From Clostridia bacterium (GTDB lineage Bacteria > Bacillota > Clostridia > Oscillospirales > Acutalibacteraceae), in NCBI GenBank assembly GCA_017461625.1, contig JAFTXJ010000018.1:1-34780 (forward strand): a stretch of 34,780 nucleotides of DNA, given 5' to 3'. The notes beneath the pieces are model-generated. The model saw nothing but the letters and a program-made list of their open reading frames with translations. It searched no databases and had not been told where the DNA came from. Below, one piece after another: positions 15,674-24,967 of the stretch. The position numbers and the translations under genes were made by a program. Position 1 is the stretch's first letter, and each line of letters begins with the position of its first letter.

Positions 15674-16363
15674 TTATTTCATCTTATCATAAGCCATTTT
15701 AACGGCTTCATCACTTGTATCACAAAACATCGCATAGAAGTTTATGCTTTCAAGCACGTCCTCTGCTCTTGAACAAAGCAAATCCATTTTGCTTTCATCA
15801 TCAGGGCGAATTGTCTGATTAAAAAGAGGTGACATTGCCGATTGAGTATTCAGCTTTTCAATACGGTTCTTTCCCCTGTCTAAAAAGCAAATTCCTTTAA
15901 TGGGATAACCCTTGTTGATGCTTATGTCATTTTTACCGCTGAAAGGTGTGCCAAAGGCAAAGTACTGACCGTTAACTTTTCTTATAGCCGGCTTATCATC
16001 GTTTATGATTTCAGCGTTTTCAAACACCCTGAGCCACCCCTCGGTGTGTGTGGATTTACCTGTTCCGCTGGGGGCAGAAAATAAATATGCTTCGCCATTA
16101 AGCTCAACTGCAGATGCGTGAAGCATCATACCGTCAAAATTCAGCAGTTCCTTGTAAAAAGCCGCACCCATACCGATATACTCAATCTCTTCGTCAGTAA
16201 GGGTGGGGAACTTATTTCGCCTTGAAATATAATAATCTTCACCTAAAGAAAGCTTGATTTGTGCCTCTTTTTCATCGCAAATATATTTCTTGCTTCTGCT
16301 TTTCAAAAGGTCAAAACGGCAGGAATATTCCGCAGTTAAGTCTGCAATTTTATACACTGCCAT
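15674..16363 (-). CDS. HPr kinase-like (HprK/PEPCK-fold) protein
   Basis: This 229-residue protein resembles the C-terminal kinase domain of HPr kinase. It has LHASAVEL (81-88), a P-loop SAPSGTGKSTHT (96-107), IINDDKPAI (119-127) and GTPFSGKNDI (138-147). It lacks HprK's N-terminal domain and is not next to ptsH. Such stand-alone HprK-like proteins accompany lasso-peptide and other PqqD-containing loci, where one type phosphorylates the peptide C-terminus. Its target here is unknown. It is first in the operon, with a promoter 36 bp upstream of the ATG at 16363. Confidence 0.8.
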   Translation of the reverse strand: MAVYKIADLTAEYSCRFDLLKSRSKKYICDEKEAQIKLSLGEDYYISRRNKFPTLTDEEIEYIGMGAAFYKELLNFDGMMLHASAVELNGEAYLFSAPSGTGKSTHTEGWLRVFENAEIINDDKPAIRKVNGQYFAFGTPFSGKNDISINKGYPIKGICFLDRGKNRIEKLNTQSAMSPLFNQTIRPDDESKMDLLCSRAEDVLESINFYAMFCDTSDEAVKMAYDKMK

Positions 16364-16398
16364 TTCACCACTTCTTTCAGAACAGAAATAATCAGTTT

Positions 16399-16427
16399 AT
16401 TTTAACATTTATATGTAATAAAGTCAA
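16399..16427 (-). promoter_or_regulatory. Promoter of the HprK-like/ABC/PqqD operon
   Basis: On the minus strand TTGACT (16427-16422) and TAAAAT (16404-16399) are separated by 17 bp. It sits directly after the clpC terminator, so the five-gene operon is transcribed separately from clpC. Confidence 0.8.
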
Positions 16428-16431
16428 ATAA

Positions 16432-16462
16432 AAAGCGGTATCACCATTGGCAATACCGCTTT
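16432..16462 (-). terminator. Intrinsic terminator of the ctsR-clpC operon
   Basis: On the minus strand AAAGCGGTAT pairs with ATACCGCTTT around an 11-nt loop and is followed by TTATTT, four bases after the clpC stop codon. Confidence 0.88.
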
Positions 16463-16466
16463 AAAA

Positions 16467-18908
16467 TTATTCCTGTGAAAAAACGAAGTTATCGTTTTCG
16501 TATTTGCAGATATATTTTTGACCTGAAGTTATCGTTGAATCAAGCATTTTTTCACTCAATGGGTCTTCAATTTTGGACTGAATGGCTCTTCTCAGTGGTC
16601 TTGCACCGTAAACCGGGTCAAAGCCTTCATCAGCAATTTTAGAAATTGCACTGTCATCAAACTCAATTTCAATACCCAAGCCTTTTGTGCGTTTGCGAAG
16701 TGTTTCAAGCATTCTTGAAGCAATTTCTTTAATATCGTCTTTTTTCAGCTGTTCAAATACGATTATATCGTCAACCCTGTTAAGAAATTCGGGTCTGAAC
16801 AGCTTTTTAAGCTCACCCATAACGGCATCGTGAATTTTGCTGTCAGAGAGTGCACCACCGTTATCATCGGCATTAAACCCGAGTGATTTACCTGCACCAC
16901 CGCTTATAAGCTTTGCACCAACATTTGAAGTCATAATCACAACGGTATTTTTAAAATCTACTTTTCTGCCCTGTGAATCGGTAAGCACACCGTCATCAAG
17001 AATTTGCAAAAGCATATTGAAAACATCAGGATGAGCTTTTTCAATTTCATCAAAAAGCACCACGCTGTATGGCTTGCGACGAACTTTTTCGGTGAGCTGA
17101 CCGCCTTCATCATAACCGACATAGCCGGGAGGGGAACCTACCATTCGTGAAACGGTATGCTTTTCCATATACTCTGACATATCAAGCCTTATAAGTGCAT
17201 TTTCATCACCAAACATTGTTGCTGCTAAAGTTTTGCAAAGCTCAGTTTTACCCACACCTGTAGGACCGAGGAAAATAAACGAGCCTGTTGGTCTGTTGGG
17301 GTCTTTGAGCCCTACACGACCGCGACGGATAGCCTTTGCAATGGCAGAAACCGCCTTGTTCTGACCCACCAATCTGCGATGCATTTCTTCTTCCAGATTG
17401 AGAAGCCTTGTACTTTCTTCCTGCGTGAGCTGAACAACGGGGATGTGTGTCCACTCTGACACAACAGCCGCAATATCTTCGGGGGTTACTTCCCCTTTCA
17501 TTTCGCAGTTTTTGCGGTTCCAGCTTTCCTTGGTTTCGTCAAGCTTTTTCTGAAGCTCTTTTTCTTCGTCTCTCAGCTTTGCGGCAAGCTCATAATTCTG
17601 ACTGTTTACAGCAGCAGACTTTTCATCTGACACCGATTTAATTTTATCTTCAAGTTCTTTGATATTTTCAGGAGGAGTAAAAGCACGAAGTCTGATTTTA
17701 GAAGCTGCCTCGTCAATCAGATCAATAGCCTTATCAGGCAGATACCTGTCAGTAATATATCTTGATGACAAATGAACAGCCGCCTCTATAGCCTCGTCGG
17801 GGATTTTTACATTGTGATGAGCTTCATATTTATCGTGAAGACCTTTGAGAATTTCGATTGCTTCCTCTTGGGTAGGCTCACCTACCACAATAGGCTGAAA
17901 ACGCCTTTCAAGAGCAGAATCTTTTTCAATGTTTTTGCGGTATTCTTCAAGGGTTGTTGCACCGATAACCTGCATTTCACCCCTTGCCAAAGAAGGTTTG
18001 AGAATATTGGCTGCATCAACCGCACCCTCGGCTGAACCCGCCCCCATAAGGGTATGCACTTCGTCAATGAAAAGAATTACATCGCCCGCTTTTGTTACTT
18101 CATCAATGGCAGCTTTGATACGTTCTTCAAAATCGCCACGGTATTTTGTGCCGGCAACCATACCTGTTAAATCAAGTGAAATAATTCTTTTACCTCTGAG
18201 TAATTCAGGCACTTCATCGGTTGAAATTTTAAGAGCAAGCCCCTCGGCAATAGCAGTTTTACCGACACCCGGTTCACCAATTAAGCAAGGATTATTTTTG
18301 GTGCGACGGCAAAGAATCTGAATAACTCTGTTTATCTCATTATGCCTGCCGATTACAGGGTCAATTTTACCCTGACGTGCAAGGTCTGTTAAATCTCTGC
18401 CGAACTGCTCAATGGTCGGAGTTTCACTCTTTTTGCCCTGCTTATTCTTATCCCCCTGGGCAGAGCTTGCAGAAGCAACGCTTTTTGAAATTTCATTGAT
18501 AATTTCATTAGGTGAAATACCGTATTTTTCAAGAATGTTCATTGCAAAACAGCTTGAATCTTTGGCGATGGCAATAAGGATATGCTCAGTGCCAACATAA
18601 GAATGATTCATTGAACGGGCGGCAGCAATTGCACTTTCAATAATCTGTTTGCTTCTGGGAGTAAATTCATTTGGTGAAAGCACTGTGGGAGTACCTATAC
18701 CAACGGTTGTTTTAAGTGTGTTTTCCACAGCAGAAGCACTTACACCCTTAGTGGTTAAAACTGTGTGTGCAACACATCCCTCAACGCTGAGCAAGCCCAC
18801 AAGAAGGTGCTCACTGCCGATATAAGTGTGTCCTAAATTTTCAGCCGATTCAATGGCATCGTTTAACGCTGTGTTTGCTTTTTGTGTGAAGCCTGTGAAT
18901 TTATACAT
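16467..18908 (-). CDS. clpC: ATP-dependent Clp protease ATP-binding subunit ClpC
   Basis: This 813-residue Hsp100 unfoldase feeds substrates to ClpP. It has two Clp_N repeats (1-145), a D1 AAA+ domain with Walker A GEPGVGKT (211-218), a UVR-type middle domain (about 425-475, [11 protein letters not shown] and [14 protein letters not shown]), and a D2 domain with Walker [11 protein letters not shown] ClpP-docking loop contains LGF within [13 protein letters not shown]. Length and domain order are normal. The ATG at 18908 has AAAGGAG upstream. It is the last gene of ctsR-mcsA-mcsB-clpC; McsB-made phosphoarginine tags deliver proteins to ClpC in Bacillus, and the same is expected here. Confidence 0.97.
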   Translation of the reverse strand: MYKFTGFTQKANTALNDAIESAENLGHTYIGSEHLLVGLLSVEGCVAHTVLTTKGVSASAVENTLKTTVGIGTPTVLSPNEFTPRSKQIIESAIAAARSMNHSYVGTEHILIAIAKDSSCFAMNILEKYGISPNEIINEISKSVASASSAQGDKNKQGKKSETPTIEQFGRDLTDLARQGKIDPVIGRHNEINRVIQILCRRTKNNPCLIGEPGVGKTAIAEGLALKISTDEVPELLRGKRIISLDLTGMVAGTKYRGDFEERIKAAIDEVTKAGDVILFIDEVHTLMGAGSAEGAVDAANILKPSLARGEMQVIGATTLEEYRKNIEKDSALERRFQPIVVGEPTQEEAIEILKGLHDKYEAHHNVKIPDEAIEAAVHLSSRYITDRYLPDKAIDLIDEAASKIRLRAFTPPENIKELEDKIKSVSDEKSAAVNSQNYELAAKLRDEEKELQKKLDETKESWNRKNCEMKGEVTPEDIAAVVSEWTHIPVVQLTQEESTRLLNLEEEMHRRLVGQNKAVSAIAKAIRRGRVGLKDPNRPTGSFIFLGPTGVGKTELCKTLAATMFGDENALIRLDMSEYMEKHTVSRMVGSPPGYVGYDEGGQLTEKVRRKPYSVVLFDEIEKAHPDVFNMLLQILDDGVLTDSQGRKVDFKNTVVIMTSNVGAKLISGGAGKSLGFNADDNGGALSDSKIHDAVMGELKKLFRPEFLNRVDDIIVFEQLKKDDIKEIASRMLETLRKRTKGLGIEIEFDDSAISKIADEGFDPVYGARPLRRAIQSKIEDPLSEKMLDSTITSGQKYICKYENDNFVFSQE

Positions 18909-18946
18909 TCAGCACCTCTCCTTTATTTAATTTATCATATCCGTTT

Positions 18947-19951
18947 TTATGCAAAAATCTCTCTTACTGCATCAGCTCTGATAACATCACGCTGATAAGC
19001 TGTCAGTTCTTGATTTTCACGGGCTTTAATAGTTGCAGGCTGAACGCTGTATGTGAGTTCGTTAAGCTTTTTCATATCAAAATCAAAAACTCCGCTTCGT
19101 GCCCCAAGACGAATTAAAGATGAAAGCTCCATAAATTCATCACAGGTGAGCATTCTTGCATACTGCAAAATTCCTCTTGCTCGCCAAATTTCGTCAACCT
19201 GAGCCGGGTTTTCAAGCAAGCTTTTTGCAGCCGCCCTCTCCTGAGCCACAAGCTGAAGGGTAATTGACTGCAAATTATCAAGAGCCTCCTGCTCAGAAAT
19301 GCCAAGAGTTATTTGATTGCTCAGCTGATAAATTGCACCTTTAGGTGAGCTGCCTTCACCGTGAGCACCTCTTATAACAAGCCCTAATTTAGATACGGTG
19401 GAGGCCAGTTTTCCAATTTGGCCGCACTTTGTGAGTGCAGGAAGATGAAGCATAACGGATGCTCTCATTGCCGTGCCGAGGTTTGTGGGGCACTGAGTAA
19501 GATAACCTATTCTTTCATCAAAAGCATAATCAACACCTGACGAGATAATGTTATCCACTTTATCGGCAACATTGTATGCCTCTTTAAGTGCAAGACCTGA
19601 CATCATAACCTGAAGCCTGATATGGTCCTCTTCACAAAGCATAATACTGATTGCTTCATCATCCGTCAGCACAAGTGCACCGTCGCTGTCGGTTGCAAAA
19701 TCGGGGCTTACAAGGTGTCGCTCTGCCAAAGACACAGCCTGAGCCTTGGTGAGTGTGGATGTTTCAGTGTAAGAAAAATCCCAATATTTTTGTGAAAGAA
19801 GTATGTCTCTTACCTTTTCGCAAACTTCTTTTTTCCCCTCTTTTGTGAGCTTGCAAGGGAACGGGTATTCATCGATATTTCTCGCTAAACGAATTCGTGT
19901 ACTTAACACTATATCCCCTTGTTCGCCACTTTCTATATACCATTTATTCAT
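18947..19951 (-). CDS. mcsB: Protein arginine kinase McsB
   Basis: This 334-residue member of the ATP:guanido phosphotransferase family phosphorylates arginines in damaged proteins and in CtsR. It shows LSTRIRLARN (16-25), ERHLVSP, a central DYAFDERIGYLTQCPTNLGTA segment holding the catalytic-type Cys, and the RGAHGEGS nucleotide-binding loop. In Bacillus McsB needs McsA as activator, and mcsA is the preceding gene. The spacing to mcsA is 53 bp and to clpC 38 bp. The ribosome-binding site (AGGTTAGG) is modest. Length is slightly below the Bacillus protein. Confidence 0.95.
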   Translation of the reverse strand: MNKWYIESGEQGDIVLSTRIRLARNIDEYPFPCKLTKEGKKEVCEKVRDILLSQKYWDFSYTETSTLTKAQAVSLAERHLVSPDFATDSDGALVLTDDEAISIMLCEEDHIRLQVMMSGLALKEAYNVADKVDNIISSGVDYAFDERIGYLTQCPTNLGTAMRASVMLHLPALTKCGQIGKLASTVSKLGLVIRGAHGEGSSPKGAIYQLSNQITLGISEQEALDNLQSITLQLVAQERAAAKSLLENPAQVDEIWRARGILQYARMLTCDEFMELSSLIRLGARSGVFDFDMKKLNELTYSVQPATIKARENQELTAYQRDVIRADAVREIFA

Positions 19952-20004
19952 GTCCAGAAACCTAACCTTTCATTGAAACTCAAGCAAATATCTAAAATTT
20001 TAGA

Positions 20005-20520
20005 TTATTCACTTTCTAATTCCTTTATCTTATCTCTGATAACTGCCGCTTGCTCAAATTCCTGCTTTTCAATAGCATCTGCAAGCTCTTTTTTTAACTG
20101 TTCAATCGGATTTTCCTGTATCTCTTTTGCATGTATAACCGTTGATTCAACAGCAGAAACCTGTTTGCCGTTGTGCTTGATTCTTCCGTGAATCCTCTGA
20201 ATTGACGGCAACAATTTATCATAAAAAGTTTTATAGCATTCACTGCAGCCAACCTTGCCGCTTCTTACAATATCGCCAAAGGTGTTGCCGCATTTCTGAC
20301 ATCTGGTTTCAACAGGTGAAGCTAATTTCTGCACAGTATCCCCCAAAAAGCCGCCAAAAAAATCATCAAGGTTTAAACCAAATCCTGAAAACATATCGCC
20401 GTAACCAAGGTGCTGTGCGCAATCTGCACAAAGATGCATTTGTGTGGTATCCCCATTCACAACTCGCCTGATGTGAGTTGTTGCCTCATTTTTTCCGCAA
20501 TTCTGACAAAGCATATTCAT
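20005..20520 (-). CDS. mcsA: McsA, zinc-binding activator of McsB (UvrB/UvrC motif protein)
   Basis: This 171-residue protein has four CxxC pairs (CQNC, CADC, CQKC, CSEC) that form two zinc sites. A C-terminal UVR coiled-coil motif spans about 136-170 (LKKELADAIEKQEFEQAAVIRDKIKEL). McsA binds and stimulates McsB and helps control CtsR. The start ATG overlaps the ctsR stop by 4 bp (ATGA), indicating translational coupling. A Gly/Phe-rich segment (MFSGFGLNLDDFFGGF) lies between the zinc pairs. Confidence 0.95.
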   Translation of the reverse strand: MNMLCQNCGKNEATTHIRRVVNGDTTQMHLCADCAQHLGYGDMFSGFGLNLDDFFGGFLGDTVQKLASPVETRCQKCGNTFGDIVRSGKVGCSECYKTFYDKLLPSIQRIHGRIKHNGKQVSAVESTVIHAKEIQENPIEQLKKELADAIEKQEFEQAAVIRDKIKELESE

Positions 20521-20975
20521 CTTCCTTTCTTAACTGTTGATAATAATATATTTTTAAAAATTGACGCTCTTACAGTGTCACGCAACGGCAAGCTGACCTC
20601 TCTGAGGCACTTGTCGCTTGTTGCAGCTAAAGCCGCAACCGAAACCTCATCGCTTAAAAGATTCTGATAATTCAGGTTGCTTATATGTGCCCGGCATGTG
20701 GCTTCATCTGCGTGGCTGCCGATGCTGTTGACCACATGCATAAGAGCCGAACCTTTATCATAACTTACACGTGAAATCCTCACATATCCGCCACCGCCTC
20801 GCCTGCTCTCTACAATATAACCGTGTTCAGGCGTAAATCTTGACGAAATAACGTAGTTGATCTGACTAGGCACGCAACCAATTGTCTGAGCAAGCTCGTT
20901 TCGCTGGATTTCCGTAAATCCGTCACTCTCAAGCATTCTGAGAATCATATTGGCTATTTCATTGCTCATATTCAT
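20517..20975 (-). CDS. ctsR: CtsR, heat-shock repressor of clp genes
   Basis: This 152-residue repressor has an N-terminal winged helix-turn-helix (MSNEIANMILRML, TIGCVPSQINYVISSRF) and the Gly-rich wing RRGGGGYVRI, which inserts in the DNA minor groove. The C-terminal domain is where McsB acts. It represses its own operon: two matching operator pairs lie just upstream. The chosen ATG at 20975 has only a weak ribosome-binding sequence; an ATG two codons later is possible. It is the first gene of the operon. Confidence 0.96.
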   Translation of the reverse strand: MNMSNEIANMILRMLESDGFTEIQRNELAQTIGCVPSQINYVISSRFTPEHGYIVESRRGGGGYVRISRVSYDKGSALMHVVNSIGSHADEATCRAHISNLNYQNLLSDEVSVAALAATSDKCLREVSLPLRDTVRASIFKNILLSTVKKGR

Positions 20976-20996
20976 AACATCATCTCACTTTTTGAT

Positions 20997-21068
20997 TTTG
21001 ACTTTCTTTGACTTTGACTATATTATAGCATTACTCAAATAAAAGTCAAAAAGTCAAACAAGGTCAAA
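20997..21068 (-). promoter_or_regulatory. ctsR operon promoter with two CtsR operators
   Basis: On the minus strand TTGACT (21049-21044) and TATAAT (21027-21022) with 16 bp spacing form the promoter. CtsR boxes follow the RGTCAAA-3 nt-RGTCAAA pattern. One is upstream, on the plus strand, at 21052-21068 (AGTCAAA, CAA, GGTCAAA), with an extra half-site at 21044-21050 over the -35. The other is downstream, on the minus strand, at 21013-20997 (AGTCAAA, GAA, AGTCAAA), with an overlapping half-site at 21019-21013. The boxes point in opposite directions, so repressors would bracket the promoter. Confidence 0.9.
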
Positions 21069-21284
21069 TTTCTTCGTTTTTATTGTAAACTCTAAAATAT
21101 CACTTGTTTTCTCAATTTTTTTAACTTTTTCTTAATTTTTCAGACATTTTAAAAAATTAAAATACACACAGAAAAAGTTTGACCTTCATATTATGCTAAC
21201 AGGGAACAAAATTTACAAAAATTTCCCGCAAAATCTTACTATTATTTTCTTATATAAATAATACCTATATTAGCGAAAAAAATA
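21069..21284. other. AT-rich intergenic stretch without a recognised gene
   Basis: This stretch between the divergent ctsR and cysteine desulfurase operons is very AT-rich. It holds one isolated CtsR half-site (reverse complement GGTCAAA near 21178-21184) and no convincing reading frame, RNA gene or terminator. Confidence 0.6.
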
Positions 21285-21313
21285 TTGCAAGAGAGGTAAA
21301 AGTGATGTATAAT
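21285..21313 (+). promoter_or_regulatory. Promoter of the cysteine desulfurase-thiI-cinA-sortase run
   Basis: TTGCAA (21285-21290) and TATAAT (21308-21313) are 17 bp apart. The predicted start near 21320 gives a leader of about 45 nt that contains a palindrome at 21335-21347 and the GGAGGG ribosome-binding site at 21353-21358. Confidence 0.8.
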
Positions 21314-21334
21314 GTAAATGTATATTTTAAAGTA

Positions 21335-21347
21335 GCGAAAATTTCGC
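21335..21347. promoter_or_regulatory. Palindrome in the cysteine desulfurase leader
   Basis: GCGAAAATTTCGC is a perfect inverted repeat around one central base, located between the -10 box and the ribosome-binding site. A related half, TAGCGAAAA, occurs at 21271-21279 upstream of the -35. It may be an operator of an unidentified regulator; I cannot assign one. Confidence 0.35.
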
Positions 21348-21365
21348 ATTTTGGAGGGAAGTTTA

Positions 21366-22499
21366 ATGGAAGCCTATCTTGATAACAGTGCTACAACACC
21401 TGTCTGCCCCGAAGCTATTGAGGCAATCAACAACACATTAACCAAATGCTGGGGCAATCCGTCTTCTCTGCATTTTGGCGGAATAGAAGCTTCTGAAGTG
21501 CTTGAAAATGCAAGGCACTCAATTGCCAAAAAATTATCTTGTGAAGACAGTGAAATTTTCTTCACATCAGGCGGAACCGAAAGCAACAACATTGCCATTT
21601 TCGGTGCTGCTCACGCATACCGCCCCAAGGGTATGAGAATTATCACCACTTCAATTGAGCACCCCAGCGTTGAAGAACCGATGAAACAGCTTGAAAAAGA
21701 GGGTTATGACGTTGTAAGACTTAATGTTGACAAAAATGGTCACTTTGATGAACGTCAGCTTAACGCCGCGGTCAACACCTCAACTTCACTTATCAGCATT
21801 ATGGCTGTCAATAACGAAATCGGCACAATTGAAGCCATTGAAAAGGTGAAATCGGCAGTTCGCAAATATAACGCCCCTGCCCTCATTCATTGTGATGCCG
21901 TGCAGGCTTTCGGCAAAATCCCCTTAAAGCCTCACGCATTGGGAATTGACCTTATGTCAATCAGTTCTCACAAAATTCACGGTCCGAAAGGTGCAGGCGC
22001 ACTGTTTATCAAAAAGGGTTCAAGAATAGCCTCCACCGTTTTTGGCGGTGGGCAGGAAAAGGGAATCCGCCCCGGCACTGAGCCTCTGCCGGCAATTGCA
22101 GGCTTTGGTGCAGCAGCCGATGCAATCAAAGACATTGATGTAAACCTGAGAATTGCAACTCAGCAAAGAGATTATCTTATATCCCGCTTAGTTGAGCTTG
22201 GCGGTGTTGTTATCAACTCACCTGTTGATGCACTGCCTTATGTTACAAACATTTCCGTAACAGGCATCCCTTCAGAGGTTTTGCTCAATTATCTTTCAGA
22301 GATGGGTATATATATTTCAAGCGGTTCAGCCTGTTCAAAGGGTCACAAGAGCCGTGTTCTTACCGAAATCGGTCTTGATTCACAAAGAATCAACAGTGCA
22401 GTGAGAATAAGCATTTCAAGATATACAACCAAGCAAGAAATTGACTATTTCATTCAGGGCGTTGCTTCTGCCCAAAAGAGTATGAGGCGAATGAAATAA
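21366..22499 (+). CDS. Cysteine desulfurase (IscS/NifS family)
   Basis: This 377-residue PLP enzyme converts cysteine to alanine and passes the sulfur to an acceptor as a persulfide. It has an N-terminal AYLDNSATTP, TSGGTESNN, the PLP lysine in SSHKIHGPKGAG, and the active-site loop SSGSACSKG with the persulfide cysteine. The ATG at 21366 follows GGAGGG; a TTG at 21351 is too close to be served. thiI follows after 16 bp, so the probable role is sulfur supply for 4-thiouridine in tRNA. It may also serve thiamine or Fe-S synthesis. Confidence 0.93.
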   Translation: MEAYLDNSATTPVCPEAIEAINNTLTKCWGNPSSLHFGGIEASEVLENARHSIAKKLSCEDSEIFFTSGGTESNNIAIFGAAHAYRPKGMRIITTSIEHPSVEEPMKQLEKEGYDVVRLNVDKNGHFDERQLNAAVNTSTSLISIMAVNNEIGTIEAIEKVKSAVRKYNAPALIHCDAVQAFGKIPLKPHALGIDLMSISSHKIHGPKGAGALFIKKGSRIASTVFGGGQEKGIRPGTEPLPAIAGFGAAADAIKDIDVNLRIATQQRDYLISRLVELGGVVINSPVDALPYVTNISVTGIPSEVLLNYLSEMGIYISSGSACSKGHKSRVLTEIGLDSQRINSAVRISISRYTTKQEIDYFIQGVASAQKSMRRMK

Positions 22500-22515
22500 C
22501 GAAACGGAGTTCAAA

Positions 22516-23688
22516 ATGAAGGAAACAATTCTTATAAAAAACGGCGAGTTAGCTCTTAAAGGTCTTAACCGCCGAACTTTTGAAGACATTCTTATAAAAA
22601 ATATGCGTCACCGTTTAAGTGACCTTGGCAAGTTTAAATTCACCTCGGCTCAATCAACTATTATGGTTGAGCCGGAGGATGAAAATATAGATTTTGATGA
22701 AGCAGTACGCCGTCTTACCAAGGTTTTTGGTATTGCCGCCCTTTCAAGAGCTGCAGCAGTCGAAAAAGATATGGATGTTATCCTTTCCTGTGCAGGCGAA
22801 TATCTTCGTGACCAACTTGAAGGTGCACGCACTTTCAAAGTTGAGGCAAAGCGTTCTGACAAAAACTTCCCCCTCAAATCCCCTGAAATCTGCCGAGAGG
22901 TTGGCGGTAAAATCCTCAGCATGTATCATCACCTTAAGGTTGATGTTCACAACCCTGACGTAGTTGTTATGGTTGAAGTGCGTGACTTTTACGCATATAT
23001 CCACGGCAATCAGATCAAGGGTGCAGGCGGTATGCCCACAGGCTCTGCAGGCAGGGCAGCTTTGCTTGTTTCAGGCGGAATTGACAGCCCCGTTGCAGGC
23101 TGGATGATGGCAAAACGAGGTCTCAACATTGTCGGCATCCACTTTGCATCCCCTCCCTACACTTCACAAAGGGCAGAGATGAAAGTTCACACCCTTTGCA
23201 AAAAGGTTTCTCAGTATTGCGGACGAATCCCTCTTTTTGTTGTACCCTTTACTCATATTCAGGAAGAGATTAAAGACAACTGTCCAGAAGATTTATTCAC
23301 CCTGATTATGCGTCGACTTATGATGCGTTGTGCCGAAATCATTGCCAAAAAAGAGGATTGCGGTGCTCTTATTACAGGTGAAAGTGTGGGTCAGGTCGCA
23401 AGCCAGACCATGCAAGCAATTGCTTGCACCGAGGCAGTAGCAACAATGCCCGTTTTCCGCCCTCTTATCGGTATGGACAAGGATGAAGTGATTATAATTT
23501 CAAGAAAAATTGACACCTTTGAAACTTCCATTCTTCCATACGAAGATTGTTGCACGGTGTTTACCCCCAAACACCCTAAAACGAAACCAAAGCTCTCTCA
23601 GCTTGAAGAGGCTGAAGCGTTAATTGATGTTGACGGTCTTGTTAAAGAGGCTATTGAAAACACAAAATTTATTATGATAGAAAGATAA
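22516..23688 (+). CDS. thiI: tRNA 4-thiouridine synthetase ThiI
   Basis: This 390-residue protein has an N-terminal ferredoxin-like/THUMP tRNA-binding region (about 1-165) and a PP-loop ATPase with SGGIDSPVAGW (near 178-188). Cysteines in the SILPYEDCCTVFTPKHP segment match the catalytic area. It has no C-terminal rhodanese domain, as is typical in Firmicutes, where a dedicated cysteine desulfurase supplies sulfur directly; that gene lies immediately upstream. It adenylates U8 of tRNA and replaces oxygen with sulfur. ATG with CGGAG upstream. Confidence 0.95.
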   Translation: MKETILIKNGELALKGLNRRTFEDILIKNMRHRLSDLGKFKFTSAQSTIMVEPEDENIDFDEAVRRLTKVFGIAALSRAAAVEKDMDVILSCAGEYLRDQLEGARTFKVEAKRSDKNFPLKSPEICREVGGKILSMYHHLKVDVHNPDVVVMVEVRDFYAYIHGNQIKGAGGMPTGSAGRAALLVSGGIDSPVAGWMMAKRGLNIVGIHFASPPYTSQRAEMKVHTLCKKVSQYCGRIPLFVVPFTHIQEEIKDNCPEDLFTLIMRRLMMRCAEIIAKKEDCGALITGESVGQVASQTMQAIACTEAVATMPVFRPLIGMDKDEVIIISRKIDTFETSILPYEDCCTVFTPKHPKTKPKLSQLEEAEALIDVDGLVKEAIENTKFIMIER

Positions 23689-23699
23689 GGTGAACCGCA

Positions 23700-24956
23700 T
23701 TGGCTATATGTGAAATTATCAGCGTAGGCACAGAAATTCTTTTAGGTGACATTGTTAACACAGATGCTCAGTTTTTATCGGTTGAGCTTGCAAAAATGGG
23801 TATCAGTGTGCTTCATCAGACCACTGTTGGGGACAACCCTGACAGACTTCGCAAAGTTCTTGAAATCGCAGTCGGAAGAAGTGATATCATCATCGCTTCA
23901 GGCGGTCTTGGCCCCACTCCCGACGATTTAACCAAAGAAATCTGCTGTGATTTTTTTGATAAGGAGTGTGTGCTGCATCAGGAAAGCCTTGACAGAATGG
24001 TAAACTACTTTTCTTCAAAAGCTCTTGAGATGAGTGAAAACAATAAGAAGCAGGCAATGCTCCCCTTTGACGGTGTTATATTCCCTAACGATAACGGCAC
24101 TGCTCCGGGATGTGCCATTGAAAAAGACGGTAAGCATATCCTTATGCTCCCCGGTCCCCCAAGAGAGCTCAAGCCAATGTTTCTGAACTATGCTGTGCCT
24201 TACCTTAAACAATTTTCTGACAAAGTGATAATTTCTCACAATATCCGTACTTTTGGTATCGGTGAAAGTGTTATGGCACAAAAGGTTGAGGACTTATTAA
24301 ACAGCCACAATCCCTCTGTTGCACCTTATGCCAAAGAGGGCGAGGCACTTCTTCGTGTAACAGCTATGGCTGACAATGAAGATGAAGCTAATCGCCTTGC
24401 TAAACCTATGATTGATGAAATAGTCTCAAGACTAAACGAATTTATTTACGGCATTGATGAGCTCAATATTGAGTCTGCAGTTGTTAAAAAGCTTAAAGAA
24501 AAAGGGCTTACCCTCGTCACGGCAGAATCCTGCACAGGCGGTCTTATCGGCAAAAGAATCACTGACGTATCAGGTTCTTCAGCAGTTTTCGGTTGCGGAA
24601 TTATTTCATATTCTAACGAAATAAAAGAAAAAATTCTCGGTGTGAACAAGGACGACCTAAAAACCCATGGTGCAGTCAGTGAACCTGTTGCACGTCAGAT
24701 GGCACTCGGTGCCCTTAAATTAAGCGGTGCTGACATTGCAGTCAGTGTCACAGGCATTGCAGGCCCTGAAAGTGACGGCACCGACAAACCCGTTGGTCTG
24801 AGCTATATTGCCCTTGCAGCAAAAGACGGAACGGTAGCTGTCAAAAAGCTTCTCACAGGCAAAAACGGTCCCGGTTGCCGTGACTATAACCGCCTGGTTA
24901 ATGCATCAAATGCACTTAACCTTGTAAGACTTTATTTGGATGCTAACCTTGAATAA
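23700..24956 (+). CDS. cinA: CinA family protein (competence/damage-inducible protein A)
   Basis: This 418-residue protein has full CinA architecture. The N-terminal MoaB/MogA-like domain carries SVGTEILLGDIVNTDAQ, SGGLGPTPDDLT and MLPGPPREL. The C-terminal PncC-type deamidase domain, from about 262, carries TAESCTGGLIGKR and VTGIAGPESDGTDKPVG. CinA enzymes hydrolyse ADP-ribose-type compounds and deamidate NMN in pyridine nucleotide salvage. The start is TTG with AAGGTGA upstream. It lies 11 bp from thiI and 11 bp from the next sortase gene. A degenerate relative of this protein is encoded at the end of the same run. Confidence 0.95.
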   Translation: MAICEIISVGTEILLGDIVNTDAQFLSVELAKMGISVLHQTTVGDNPDRLRKVLEIAVGRSDIIIASGGLGPTPDDLTKEICCDFFDKECVLHQESLDRMVNYFSSKALEMSENNKKQAMLPFDGVIFPNDNGTAPGCAIEKDGKHILMLPGPPRELKPMFLNYAVPYLKQFSDKVIISHNIRTFGIGESVMAQKVEDLLNSHNPSVAPYAKEGEALLRVTAMADNEDEANRLAKPMIDEIVSRLNEFIYGIDELNIESAVVKKLKEKGLTLVTAESCTGGLIGKRITDVSGSSAVFGCGIISYSNEIKEKILGVNKDDLKTHGAVSEPVARQMALGALKLSGADIAVSVTGIAGPESDGTDKPVGLSYIALAAKDGTVAVKKLLTGKNGPGCRDYNRLVNASNALNLVRLYLDANLE

Positions 24957-24967
24957 GGAGAATATAT

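Noticed and set aside
13262-16363. Calling the cassette a complete lasso peptide biosynthetic cluster
   Set aside because: No asparagine synthetase-like cyclase, B2-type protease or precursor peptide is visible.
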